A DNA stretch of 7,152 nt from CAYZPB01 sp964480445 (GTDB taxonomy: Bacteria; Bacillota; Bacilli; Tepidibacillales; Tepidibacillaceae), in contig CAYZPB010000044.1 in NCBI GenBank assembly GCA_964480445.1, positions 1 to 7,152 of the forward strand, given 5' to 3'. A program made the translations under genes and the position numbers. The stretch's first letter is position 1. Every line of letters starts with the position of its first letter. Shown piece after piece: positions 1 through 6,147 of this stretch. The notes beneath the pieces are model-generated. The model saw only the letters and a program-made list of their open reading frames with translations, did no database searches and had not been told where the DNA came from.

Positions 1-573
1 CTCGTCATTAGTACCATAAATGGAGAGCATATTCAGTGGTTGCTCACTTAGATCGCTCGACGGGTAAGAAGCAAGTGCGAAATAACCCGCAAGTTTATCA
101 GCATTTTTGCTAGCGTAGGAAGATGCAGCTACACCGCCAAGTGAATGTCCGCCGATGTACCAATTTTGAATTTCTGGGAAGTGTTTCATTACAGTATCAG
201 CTGCACCTGGCTTTAAAATTGCTAGATTATAGGGCATTTGATAGATAACCGTAAGGTAACCCTCACTAGCTAGATTTTGCAGCAAGGGCGCATAAGCATG
301 AGCCTCGACTTTACCACCAGGATAGAAAATGATGCCTGTTTTCACCCCTGTAGTGGGTGGCTCGAAAATGATTAGCGCATCATCAATTGTAACTTCCACG
401 ATTTCACTATGATTGATTGCATGAATTGCAACTTCATCAGCTTTAGCATAAGTATTGACGTACATAATAAAAATAGCGCCAATTATCGTTAAGAGACCAA
501 AGATAATAGCAACTAGGGCACCCGCATTCCTTTTTATGAAAGATTGTTCGCGTTCATTATTATTTTCATTCAT
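1..573 (-). CDS. Membrane-anchored alpha/beta hydrolase, N-terminal part (C terminus beyond left edge)
   Basis: This partial gene has 191 codons in the window and continues past position 1. Residues 1-17 are polar and charged. Residues 18-39 form one hydrophobic segment, so the protein is probably a membrane anchor with an extracytoplasmic hydrolase domain (inference). The domain shows an early FYPGG loop (83-87), which is the expected oxyanion region, and a nucleophile elbow GHSLGG (142-147) with Ser144 as predicted nucleophile. A YGTND stretch (186-190) probably supplies the catalytic Asp. The catalytic His would lie outside the window. This matches the Abhydrolase_5-type hydrolases common in Bacillota, whose substrates are mostly unknown. 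The ATG at 573 was chosen because AAGG lies about 7 nt upstream; the in-frame ATG at 591 has no well-spaced SD. The gene diverges from the alcohol dehydrogenase operon. Family call is firm; substrate is unknown. Confidence 0.85.
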   Translation of the reverse strand, partial: MNENNNEREQSFIKRNAGALVAIIFGLLTIIGAIFIMYVNTYAKADEVAIHAINHSEIVEVTIDDALIIFEPPTTGVKTGIIFYPGGKVEAHAYAPLLQNLASEGYLTVIYQMPYNLAILKPGAADTVMKHFPEIQNWYIGGHSLGGVAASSYASKNADKLAGYFALASYPSSDLSEQPLNMLSIYGTNDE

Positions 574-607
574 AATCTTACCTTCTTCCATGCCTGTCTT
601 TAGTGAA

Positions 608-638
608 ATTATACCATTTCTCTGATCGATTTTGTAAA
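608..638 (-). promoter_or_regulatory. Probable promoter of the alpha/beta hydrolase gene
   Basis: On the minus strand a perfect TATAAT (613 to 608) follows a TTTACA (638 to 633) with a 19-bp spacer, slightly longer than the ideal 17. Transcription would start near 601, giving a leader of about 28 nt before the ATG at 573. The -10 box is strong and the -35 assignment is tentative. Confidence 0.5.
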
Positions 639-768
639 AATGGAAAAATATCAGGGTCTTATTCTTAACAAAGCTCGCAACTTATCGCAAAACAACAAAT
701 AAAAGCAGTTAAGTGTTCGAAAAAAATTATTAATCTGTTGAAAGTAAGAAAACAAGATAGTTTTATAT

Positions 769-774
769 TATAAT
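769..774 (+). promoter_or_regulatory. Probable -10 element of the alcohol dehydrogenase-tsa operon promoter
   Basis: A consensus TATAAT lies about 74 nt upstream of the GTG start at 848. No good -35 is found at 16-18 bp. The nearest TTGAAA (738-743) is 25 bp upstream, or 20 bp upstream of the overlapping TATATT at 764-769. If real, the promoter may depend on an activator or be weak. The predicted leader, from about 781, contains the short repeats listed separately. Confidence 0.4.
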
Positions 775-791
775 AGATAGATGAAACAAAG

Positions 792-831
792 ACTTAGGAA
801 CAAATACTTAGGTAGATAACACAAATACTTA
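792..831 (+). repeat. Short direct repeats in the alcohol dehydrogenase leader
   Basis: ACTTAGG occurs at 792-798 and 806-812. The 11-mer ACAAATACTTA occurs at 800-810 and again at 821-831, a period of 21 bp. The last copy ends three bases before the GAGGAG ribosome binding site (834-839). The repeats lie between the predicted transcription start and the SD, so a regulator or an RNA-level mechanism could act here, but no known element was recognised. Confidence 0.5.
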
Positions 832-847
832 ATGAGGAGTGGAGAAA

Positions 848-2008
848 GTGGATAATTTTATTTTTCATAATCCAACAAAACTGATTTTCGGTGAGGGACA
901 GCTTAGTCACTTGCCGACAGAAGTTTTACAATATGGGAACCGCCTTTTACTTGTAACCGGTAAAGGAAGTGTGAAACGGAGTGGACTATATGATGAGGTC
1001 ATTTCACTTCTTTCTGACAAATGCACAATCTATGAACTGGAAGGCGTAGATTCGAATCCGCGGCTCGAATCTGTTCGTGAAGGTATACGCCTTTGTAAGG
1101 AGAATGACGTCGAGCTTGTGTTAGCAGTAGGTGGTGGAAGTGTTGTTGATGCGGCAAAATCAATTGCATCCGGTGCACTCTATGATGGTGATGTCTGGGA
1201 TTTTTATTTGCACAAGGCAAAAGTCGAAGCGGCTTTACCAATCGGTGCAGTGCTTACCTTAGCAGCGACAGGTTCAGAGATGAACGGTAATTCTGTAGCG
1301 ACTAATATGGAGACAATGGAGAAAAAAGGCTACAGCAGTATCCATCAGTTTCCGTCATTTTCAATTCTTGATCCTTGTTACACCTATACGGTACCGCGAG
1401 CGGATACAGTGAACGGCATTGTCGATATAATGGCACATGTTTTTGAGCAGTACTTTAGTCATACAGGGAAGACGCCACTGCAAGACCGTTTTTGTGAAGC
1501 AATTCTTGTCACGGTAATTGAGAATACAGCTGCGGTACTTGCTGATCCGAATGATTATGAGTCGCGAGCGAATATTCTATTGAGTGGTACTTTTGCCCTT
1601 AATGGTATTACAAAGCTTGGTGTTGAAGGGGACTGGGCATCACATGGAATCGGTCATCAGCTGAGTGGCCTCTATGATGTACCACATGGTGCTGCCTTGG
1701 CAATTATCCTGCCACACTGGATGCGTTATGTGATGGACGATGGCATTGAGAAGTTTAAGCAGTATGCTCTCAAGGTCTGGAATGTTGATCCGGAGGGAAT
1801 GACTGACCGCGCGCTGGCACTTGAGGGCATTCGCCGAACAGCTAAGTTTTTTGAATTAATCGGTGCGCCACAGACCATGCAGGAGTTTGACATTCCTGCT
1901 GAGGCAATCGACAAAATGGCAAAACGTGCAACTGCAGCAGGACCACTTGGAACCTTCAGAAAGTTATATTATGAGGATGTTAAAAACATTCTGGAAAGAT
2001 GTTTGTAG
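848..2008 (+). CDS. Iron-containing alcohol dehydrogenase (butanol dehydrogenase / YqhD-like, group III)
   Basis: This 386-aa cytoplasmic enzyme is of normal family length. It is expected to reduce aldehydes to alcohols with NAD(P)H during fermentation. The N-terminal Rossmann-like half carries a GKGSVKRSG loop near residue 39 and GGGS at 95-98, the dinucleotide-binding motif. The helical C-terminal half carries the metal ligands Asp193, His197, His266 and His280. Their 4- and 14-residue spacings match those in YqhD (D194, H198, H267, H281). Start: the in-frame GTG at 839 overlaps the SD GAGGAG (834-839) and cannot be served by it. The GTG at 848 sits 8 nt after that SD and is preferred. The gene ends 20 bp before tsaE, so co-transcription is likely. 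This family is a frequent Rex target, and rex lies in the same run. Physiological substrate and cofactor preference cannot be read from the sequence. Confidence 0.93.
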   Translation: MDNFIFHNPTKLIFGEGQLSHLPTEVLQYGNRLLLVTGKGSVKRSGLYDEVISLLSDKCTIYELEGVDSNPRLESVREGIRLCKENDVELVLAVGGGSVVDAAKSIASGALYDGDVWDFYLHKAKVEAALPIGAVLTLAATGSEMNGNSVATNMETMEKKGYSSIHQFPSFSILDPCYTYTVPRADTVNGIVDIMAHVFEQYFSHTGKTPLQDRFCEAILVTVIENTAAVLADPNDYESRANILLSGTFALNGITKLGVEGDWASHGIGHQLSGLYDVPHGAALAIILPHWMRYVMDDGIEKFKQYALKVWNVDPEGMTDRALALEGIRRTAKFFELIGAPQTMQEFDIPAEAIDKMAKRATAAGPLGTFRKLYYEDVKNILERCL

Positions 2009-2028
2009 TCTGACAGGAGTGAACGAGC

Positions 2029-2517
2029 TTGGCTATCAAGGAATATAAATTCAAAATGAGCAGTGCTGCTCAGACCCAACAGTTTGGAGCTGCTTTAGCA
2101 AGGTTACTTTTTGCTGGTAGTGTCGTAACCTTAGACGGTGAACTCGGATCAGGCAAAACGACCTTTGCGCAAGGGATAGCTCGTGGTTTAGACATTGCGG
2201 GTGTGGTTAATAGCCCTACTTTTACAATTATTAAAGAATATGCGGGAAGGCTACAGCTTTATCATATGGATGTTTACCGCTTGGCTGATGGTAGCGGCGG
2301 TATTGATTTTGATGAATATTTCTATGGTGATGGAGTTACCGTAGTTGAGTGGGCGGAGATTATCCAGGATTTATTGCCTGAGGAATATTTAGCAGTACAG
2401 CTACTGAATGAATGCTCACTAACAGAAGAAGAACGGATATTGATACTACGCCCGCTCGGTGCGCGTTATGAAGAAATTTGTGAGGTGCTTTACGCCAATG
2501 AAAATTTTAGCTATTGA
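2029..2517 (+). CDS. tsaE: tRNA threonylcarbamoyladenosine biosynthesis ATPase TsaE
   Basis: This 162-aa cytoplasmic P-loop ATPase supports the TsaB-TsaD complex in making t6A37 on ANN-decoding tRNAs. Visible motifs are Walker A GELGSGKTT (37-45, Lys43), the family NSPTF (61-65), YHMDVYR (78-84) with the Mg-associated Asp81, and VVEWAE (105-110). Length is normal for the family (~150-160). The start is TTG at 2029, placed 9 nt after AGGAG (2015-2019). The in-frame GTG at 2020 is too close to that SD. The rare start may hold expression down. It follows the alcohol dehydrogenase by 20 bp and its 3' end overlaps tsaB by 20 bp, implying translational coupling. The last ~15 residues are not conserved-looking and may exist only because of this overlap. 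Confidence 0.95.
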   Translation: MAIKEYKFKMSSAAQTQQFGAALARLLFAGSVVTLDGELGSGKTTFAQGIARGLDIAGVVNSPTFTIIKEYAGRLQLYHMDVYRLADGSGGIDFDEYFYGDGVTVVEWAEIIQDLLPEEYLAVQLLNECSLTEEERILILRPLGARYEEICEVLYANENFSY

Positions 2518-3220
2518 TACGTCGACACAGACCTTAGGTGTTGCTTTACTTGAAGGCGAACAGCTTATTGTCGAGTCGATTACCAATCTGAAAATTAATC
2601 ACTCAATTAGGTTGATGCCAACGATTGAGCAGGTCTTTGCGACTGCTGGTTGGCAACCAGAGGAGATTGAGCTGCTTGTTGTGGCAAAAGGCCCCGGCTC
2701 CTATACTGGCCTGCGCGTAGGAGTAACTACTGCGAAAACCTATGCCTGGACGCTCGGTGTACCGCTAGTAGCAGTTTCGACGCTGGCGATGATGGCTTAT
2801 CCCTTACGACACTATGGTGGGGCGATTGCGCCAATTATTGATGCAAGGCGTGGAGAAGTTTACACAGGTTTGTTTAGTGCAAGTTTCAAGGATAAAGGAA
2901 AACAGTTTCAAGAAGTGCTGGCGGAGAGAATTATGCCACTAGCAGACTGGCTGCCGGAGATTAAAAATCTGCTTGCTCAGGCAGAGCTTGCGGAGTCGCG
3001 AGTGATTTTTGTTGGGGCAGATATTGCTAAGCATAAGGAAACTTTATCGGCTTGGAATGAGATGGTTGACCTAGCTGCTGCAGATTATGAACTACCCCGC
3101 CCTAGTGTGCTGGGTCTCCTAGGTTATCAGCAGTATTTAGCAGGCGAGCTAGCTGACCTGCATACACTTAGCCCGACTTATTTGCAGTTAGCCTATGCAG
3201 AAAAGATGAAAAAACGGTAA
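2498..3220 (+). CDS. tsaB: tRNA threonylcarbamoyladenosine biosynthesis protein TsaB
   Basis: This 240-aa ASKHA-fold protein is the non-catalytic partner of TsaD in the t6A complex. It opens with MKILAIDTST (1-10), followed by an NHS-RLMP segment (34-41). The signature GPGSYTGLR lies at 65-73 and DARRGEVY at 115-122. A C-terminal LSPTYLQL (224-231) resembles the usual PxYLR-type ending. Upstream in-frame starts exist from 2459. The ATG at 2498 is chosen because GAGGTG (2482-2487) lies 10 nt upstream and because the family begins exactly at MKILAIDTST. The gene overlaps the end of tsaE and is followed 16 bp later by rimI. Nothing in the sequence suggests loss of function. Confidence 0.95.
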   Translation: MKILAIDTSTQTLGVALLEGEQLIVESITNLKINHSIRLMPTIEQVFATAGWQPEEIELLVVAKGPGSYTGLRVGVTTAKTYAWTLGVPLVAVSTLAMMAYPLRHYGGAIAPIIDARRGEVYTGLFSASFKDKGKQFQEVLAERIMPLADWLPEIKNLLAQAELAESRVIFVGADIAKHKETLSAWNEMVDLAAADYELPRPSVLGLLGYQQYLAGELADLHTLSPTYLQLAYAEKMKKR

Positions 3221-3236
3221 ATTAGAGGGAAATAAG

Positions 3237-3716
3237 ATGATAGAAAAAAGAGAAATCCTGAGTAAGGATCCAAAAACAATAAATATAAGAAGAGCGACAA
3301 TTATGGATCTTGACAGCATTATTGCTGTTGAAAAAGAGTCGTTTTCAACACCTTGGCCGCGTCAGGCTTTTGTTGATGAGCTGGACCGTAATATTATTTC
3401 CTATTATATAGTAATGGAACAAGGGAGCGAAGTTGTTGGCTACATGGGGATGTGGATTATTGTTGATGAAGCACATATCACTAACATTGCAGTTCATCCT
3501 AAAGCGCGCCGGCAACAGATTGCCGAGCTTGCAGTTCGGCAGATGATGTTACTTGCCAAAGAGCGGGGTGCCCTGCGGATGACACTTGAGGTGCGCAAAT
3601 CCAACACTGCCGCGATTGCACTGTATGAGAAGCTAAACTTTGTTAGATCTGGTCTGCGTAGAAATTATTATACCGATCCGCGTGAGGATGCGATAATTAT
3701 GTGGGTGAATTTATAA
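3237..3716 (+). CDS. rimI: GNAT N-acetyltransferase, RimI family (protein N-terminal alanine acetyltransferase)
   Basis: This 159-aa cytoplasmic GNAT enzyme is expected to acetylate N-terminal alpha-amino groups from acetyl-CoA, classically ribosomal protein S18. RimI-type features are IRRAT (17-21), a FSTPW segment (36-40) and ITNIAVHP (81-88). LEVR and ALYE follow, with Glu118 and Tyr130 spaced as the E. coli catalytic pair E103 and Y115. The C-terminal RRNYY...REDAIIM (141-155) is a RimI hallmark. Oddity: the acetyl-CoA pyrophosphate loop, normally RRxGIG/A, reads RRQQIA (91-96), with Gln94 in place of glycine. The start ATG has GAGGGA 6 nt upstream. The stop TAA shares a base with the tsaD ATG (TAATG), so the two are probably coupled. 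Position between tsaB and tsaD is the classical one in Bacillota. Confidence 0.93.
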   Translation: MIEKREILSKDPKTINIRRATIMDLDSIIAVEKESFSTPWPRQAFVDELDRNIISYYIVMEQGSEVVGYMGMWIIVDEAHITNIAVHPKARRQQIAELAVRQMMLLAKERGALRMTLEVRKSNTAAIALYEKLNFVRSGLRRNYYTDPREDAIIMWVNL

Positions 3717-5380
3717 TGGGTGAACTAACGGTCAAAGGGAAAATGACCAGTGAAAAAGTATATATCTTAGCAATCGAAACAAGCTGTGACGAGACCTCGG
3801 TAGCCATTGTTCGTAATGGTAGCGAGGTGCTTACTAATCTTGTTTCATCGCAGATTGATATTCATAAGGCCTACGGTGGAGTTGTACCGGAGGTTGCCTC
3901 GCGTGAGCATGTTGAGGTAATTACTCTGCTAATCGAGCAGGCACTAGTTGAAGCTAAGCTAGATAAAAATCAGCTTTCAGCGATTGCAGTTACTTATGGG
4001 CCGGGTTTAATCGGCTCGTTACTGGTAGGCATTGCTGCAGCCAAAACTCTCTCTTTTGTTCTTGGAATCCCGCTAATCGGTGTTCATCATATTGCGGGAC
4101 ATATCTATGCTAATCACCTGCAGAAAGCTTTAGAGTTTCCGCTAGTTGCTCTGATTGTGTCCGGTGGACATACCGAGCTAATTTATATGCGGGATCATTT
4201 AAGTTTTGAGCTACTAGGAGAGACGCAAGATGATGCAGCAGGCGAAGCCTATGATAAGGTTGGGCGCATCTTAGATTTGCCCTATCCAGGTGGGCCACAG
4301 ATTGACCGTTTAGCAGCTAAAGGAGAAGCGAATATTCCTTTACCCACGGCACAGATGGATAATCCTTTCGACTTTAGTTTCAGTGGATTAAAATCTGCTG
4401 TAATAAATTTTGTACATAATTCTGAGCAGCGTGGGGAGACCGTGATAGCGGAAGACTTAGCTGCTAGTTTTCAGCAAGTCGTAGTAGATACGCTAGTTGA
4501 TAAAGCTCTGCTAGCCTTACAGGAAAAAGGCGCGAATAATCTTATTGTTGCCGGTGGCGTTGCTGCTAACAGCAGTTTGCGAGCGGCTTTGACCGAGAAG
4601 TCGGAGCACCTTAACTTTAAGCTAACAATTCCCAAACTTGATTACTGCACAGATAATGCGGCGATGATTGGGAGTGTTGCCTATTATTATTACATTAACC
4701 AGAGATTTAGCAGTCTTGATCTTAATGGCATAGCTAATCTAGCCTTATCAGAGGAGAGCATTAGTGAGCTTGATAAAGCTACTCTGCGCAAAAACTATCT
4801 TGCTCGCCGCGATCAACTCAGGGAAGGTGAACGTGCGCGCCAAAGCGAGCTTATTTCCCAAGAAATAATCGCTAGTGAGTGGTTCAAACAGGCTGAGGTG
4901 GTGGCGCTTTATCGGGCGCACGGTAGCGAGCTGGACTTAGATGCGGTATTGGAAGCAGGCTGGACAGCGGGGAAACAAATGCTCTTACCACGAGTCGAGC
5001 GGATTAATAAGGGTTTAGGCTTTTGGCCAGTGGAAAAAGGGGAGGAACTAGTTGCGGGCAAATATGGTATTATGGAACCACGCATAAATGGGAAAAAGCC
5101 TTTTATAATTACTGAAATTGATGTAATATTAGTTCCTGGAATTGTTTTTGATCAGCAGGGTTATCGAATTGGTTATGGTGGCGGTTATTACGATCGTTTC
5201 CTTGGAGAGAAAATTGCAGACAAAAGCAGACCCCAAAAAACTGCTAAAAAGCCATATACAGTTGGTGTCGGCTTTAAGGAACAAGTAGTAGAAAGATTAC
5301 CAGTAAAAATAGAAGAACATGATATTATGTTAGATGCAATTATGGCAGAGGGAGTTGATTTTAATGTCAACGGAAAATAA
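3716..5380 (+). CDS. tsaD: Fusion: tRNA threonylcarbamoyltransferase TsaD + 5-formyltetrahydrofolate cyclo-ligase
   Basis: This single 554-aa reading frame holds two full enzymes; TsaD alone is usually ~335-345 aa. Residues ~14-344 are TsaD, which transfers the threonylcarbamoyl group from threonylcarbamoyl-AMP to tRNA A37. They show AIETSCDETS (19-28), the metal-binding VHHIAGH (His125, His129), SGGHTEL (149-155), GEAYDKVGR (176-184), the FSFSGLKSA region and CTDNAAMIG with metal ligand Asp313. Residues ~349-554 are 5-formyl-THF cyclo-ligase, which converts 5-formyl-THF plus ATP to 5,10-methenyl-THF. Its motifs are LRKNYLARRD (357-366), LVPGIVFD (472-479), the nucleotide/folate loop GYGGGYYDRF (486-495) and a terminal LDAIMAE. 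Start: ATG 3716, overlapping the rimI stop, with GGTGA 7 nt upstream; ATG 3743 is possible but its purine tract is only 2-3 nt away. The 3' end overlaps rex by 17 bp. Domain identities are firm; whether the chain stays uncleaved is unknown. Confidence 0.93.
   Translation: MGELTVKGKMTSEKVYILAIETSCDETSVAIVRNGSEVLTNLVSSQIDIHKAYGGVVPEVASREHVEVITLLIEQALVEAKLDKNQLSAIAVTYGPGLIGSLLVGIAAAKTLSFVLGIPLIGVHHIAGHIYANHLQKALEFPLVALIVSGGHTELIYMRDHLSFELLGETQDDAAGEAYDKVGRILDLPYPGGPQIDRLAAKGEANIPLPTAQMDNPFDFSFSGLKSAVINFVHNSEQRGETVIAEDLAASFQQVVVDTLVDKALLALQEKGANNLIVAGGVAANSSLRAALTEKSEHLNFKLTIPKLDYCTDNAAMIGSVAYYYYINQRFSSLDLNGIANLALSEESISELDKATLRKNYLARRDQLREGERARQSELISQEIIASEWFKQAEVVALYRAHGSELDLDAVLEAGWTAGKQMLLPRVERINKGLGFWPVEKGEELVAGKYGIMEPRINGKKPFIITEIDVILVPGIVFDQQGYRIGYGGGYYDRFLGEKIADKSRPQKTAKKPYTVGVGFKEQVVERLPVKIEEHDIMLDAIMAEGVDFNVNGK
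4760..5377 (+). other. 5-formyltetrahydrofolate cyclo-ligase domain of the TsaD fusion
   Basis: This marks the coding segment for residues 349-554. It reads like a stand-alone cyclo-ligase from its usual N terminus (SELDKATLRK at 350-359) to its usual C terminus. The expected order is present: VALYRAHGSELD (396-407), MLLPRVE (422-428), GIMEP (451-455), DVILVPG (469-475), GYGGGYYDRF (486-495), VGVGF (516-520) and HDIMLDAI (535-542). A lysine-rich insert at about 498-512 separates the glycine loop from VGVGF and is longer than usual. Only about 4-8 residues separate this domain from the natural end of TsaD (DLNGIANLAL, 335-344). Confidence 0.9.
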
Positions 5381-6011
5381 AATACCACGAGTTACGGCGA
5401 AACGACTGCCGCTTTATTATCGGTATTTCGAGAAACTACATATCCTGGGTGTTCAACGCGTTTCATCAACGCAACTAAGTAAGGAGTTACAGATTGACTC
5501 AGCGACGATTCGCCGTGATCTTTTATATCTGGGAGAGTTAGGGCGAAAAGGATATGGCTACAATGTGAGCTATGTATTTAATTTTCTCAGAGAGTTTCTT
5601 AGACATGATGTTCAGGTGAATATTGTGATAGTTGGCGCAGGCAATCTTGGTCGTGCAATAATGCAATATAATTATTATCGTAGTCGCAATACGAATATTG
5701 TTGCTGCCTTTGATATTAATCCATCAGTTATTAATCGTGAGCTGGCGGATGTGCCAATTTATGCTGTTGACCGATTAGAAGAGATTATGGCTACCTATGA
5801 AGTTGATGTAGCGATTTTGACAGTTCCAGCAGATAGTGCACAAGAGATTGCGAATCGACTCGCAGCTGCCGGCGTTAAAGGTATATTGAACTTGACACCA
5901 ATTATTCTTAATCTACCTGAGGAGATAGTTACACATAATGTGGATTTAACACTTGAGTTACAGACCTTGATTTATTACATTAAAGACGGCGCAGCTACAG
6001 ATCTAGAGTGA
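5364..6011 (+). CDS. rex: Redox-sensing transcriptional repressor Rex
   Basis: This 215-aa dimeric repressor has normal family length (~210). It binds operators when NADH/NAD+ is low and releases them when NADH rises, typically derepressing fermentation and NADH-oxidising genes. The N-terminal winged helix contains STQLSKELQIDSATIRRD (35-52) and GELGRKGYGYNV (57-68). The Rossmann domain has GAGNLG (91-96) and Asp117 in FDINP, consistent with NAD(H) preference. The C-terminal domain-swap helix region has NLTPIILNLPE (176-186) and VDLTLELQTL (193-202). The recognition-helix end reads LLYLG where many Rex proteins have xSYFG. Start ATG 5364 has GGGAG (5350-5354) 9 nt upstream; the in-frame ATG 5334 lacks an SD and lies deep inside the upstream gene. 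It overlaps the tsaD fusion by 17 bp, so it is co-translated with the tsa operon. No convincing Rex operator was found in the window. Confidence 0.95.
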   Translation: MSTENKIPRVTAKRLPLYYRYFEKLHILGVQRVSSTQLSKELQIDSATIRRDLLYLGELGRKGYGYNVSYVFNFLREFLRHDVQVNIVIVGAGNLGRAIMQYNYYRSRNTNIVAAFDINPSVINRELADVPIYAVDRLEEIMATYEVDVAILTVPADSAQEIANRLAAAGVKGILNLTPIILNLPEEIVTHNVDLTLELQTLIYYIKDGAATDLE

Positions 6012-6099
6012 TAGAGGAACAGAGCTTGTAGTATTGTTAAAGAGTGCATAGTATTGCTTAGAGATAGAAAAAAGGGGAATACTGTTTTTATGGAGGGAA
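6012..6099 (+). other. rex-tatC intergenic gap with an imperfect 20-bp repeat
   Basis: This gap holds no gene and no terminator-like hairpin. TAGTATTG occurs at 6029-6036 and 6049-6056, and the following bases are partly similar, giving an imperfect 20-bp direct repeat. A weak promoter (TTGTAG 6026-6031, 17 bp, TAGTAT 6049-6054) is conceivable but unconvincing. A purine-rich tract (6092-6102) supplies the tatC ribosome binding site. There is no room for a tatA gene. Confidence 0.45.
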
Positions 6100-6147
6100 G
6101 GAAAAGAGATGGCAAAAGAGATTACAAAAGAGATGACAAAAGAATCT
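6100..6147 (+). repeat. 12-bp tandem repeat across the tatC start codon
   Basis: Four consecutive 12-bp units share the core AAAAGAGAT: 6100-6111, 6112-6123, 6124-6135, and a degenerate fourth at 6136-6147 (AAAAGAATC). Unit 1 contains the ATG at 6109 and unit 3 contains a second in-frame ATG at 6133. Units 2-4 encode the repetitive N terminus KEITKEMTKES. The unit is a multiple of three, so gain or loss would change the N-terminal length without a frameshift. Confidence 0.8.

Noticed and set aside
654..671. Rex operator at TTAACAA (665-671)
   Set aside because: Only the right half matches. The left half (654-660) agrees at about 2 of 7 positions.
839..847. Start of the alcohol dehydrogenase at GTG 839
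   Set aside because: It overlaps the only good SD (GAGGAG 834-839). GTG 848 is 8 nt downstream of that SD and fits initiation.
999..1241. Minus-strand open frame inside the alcohol dehydrogenase gene
   Set aside because: It is a shadow of the well-supported plus-strand gene. Its product has a His/Leu-rich low-quality composition and there is no sensible start site.
2459..2497. Upstream in-frame start for tsaB at GTG 2459 or ATG 2468
   Set aside because: The extra residues are not TsaB-like, and the family begins at MKILAIDTST, whose ATG 2498 has GAGGTG 10 nt upstream.
5334..5363. Upstream in-frame ATG 5334 for rex
   Set aside because: It has no SD and adds residues foreign to Rex. ATG 5364 has a well-placed GGGAG.
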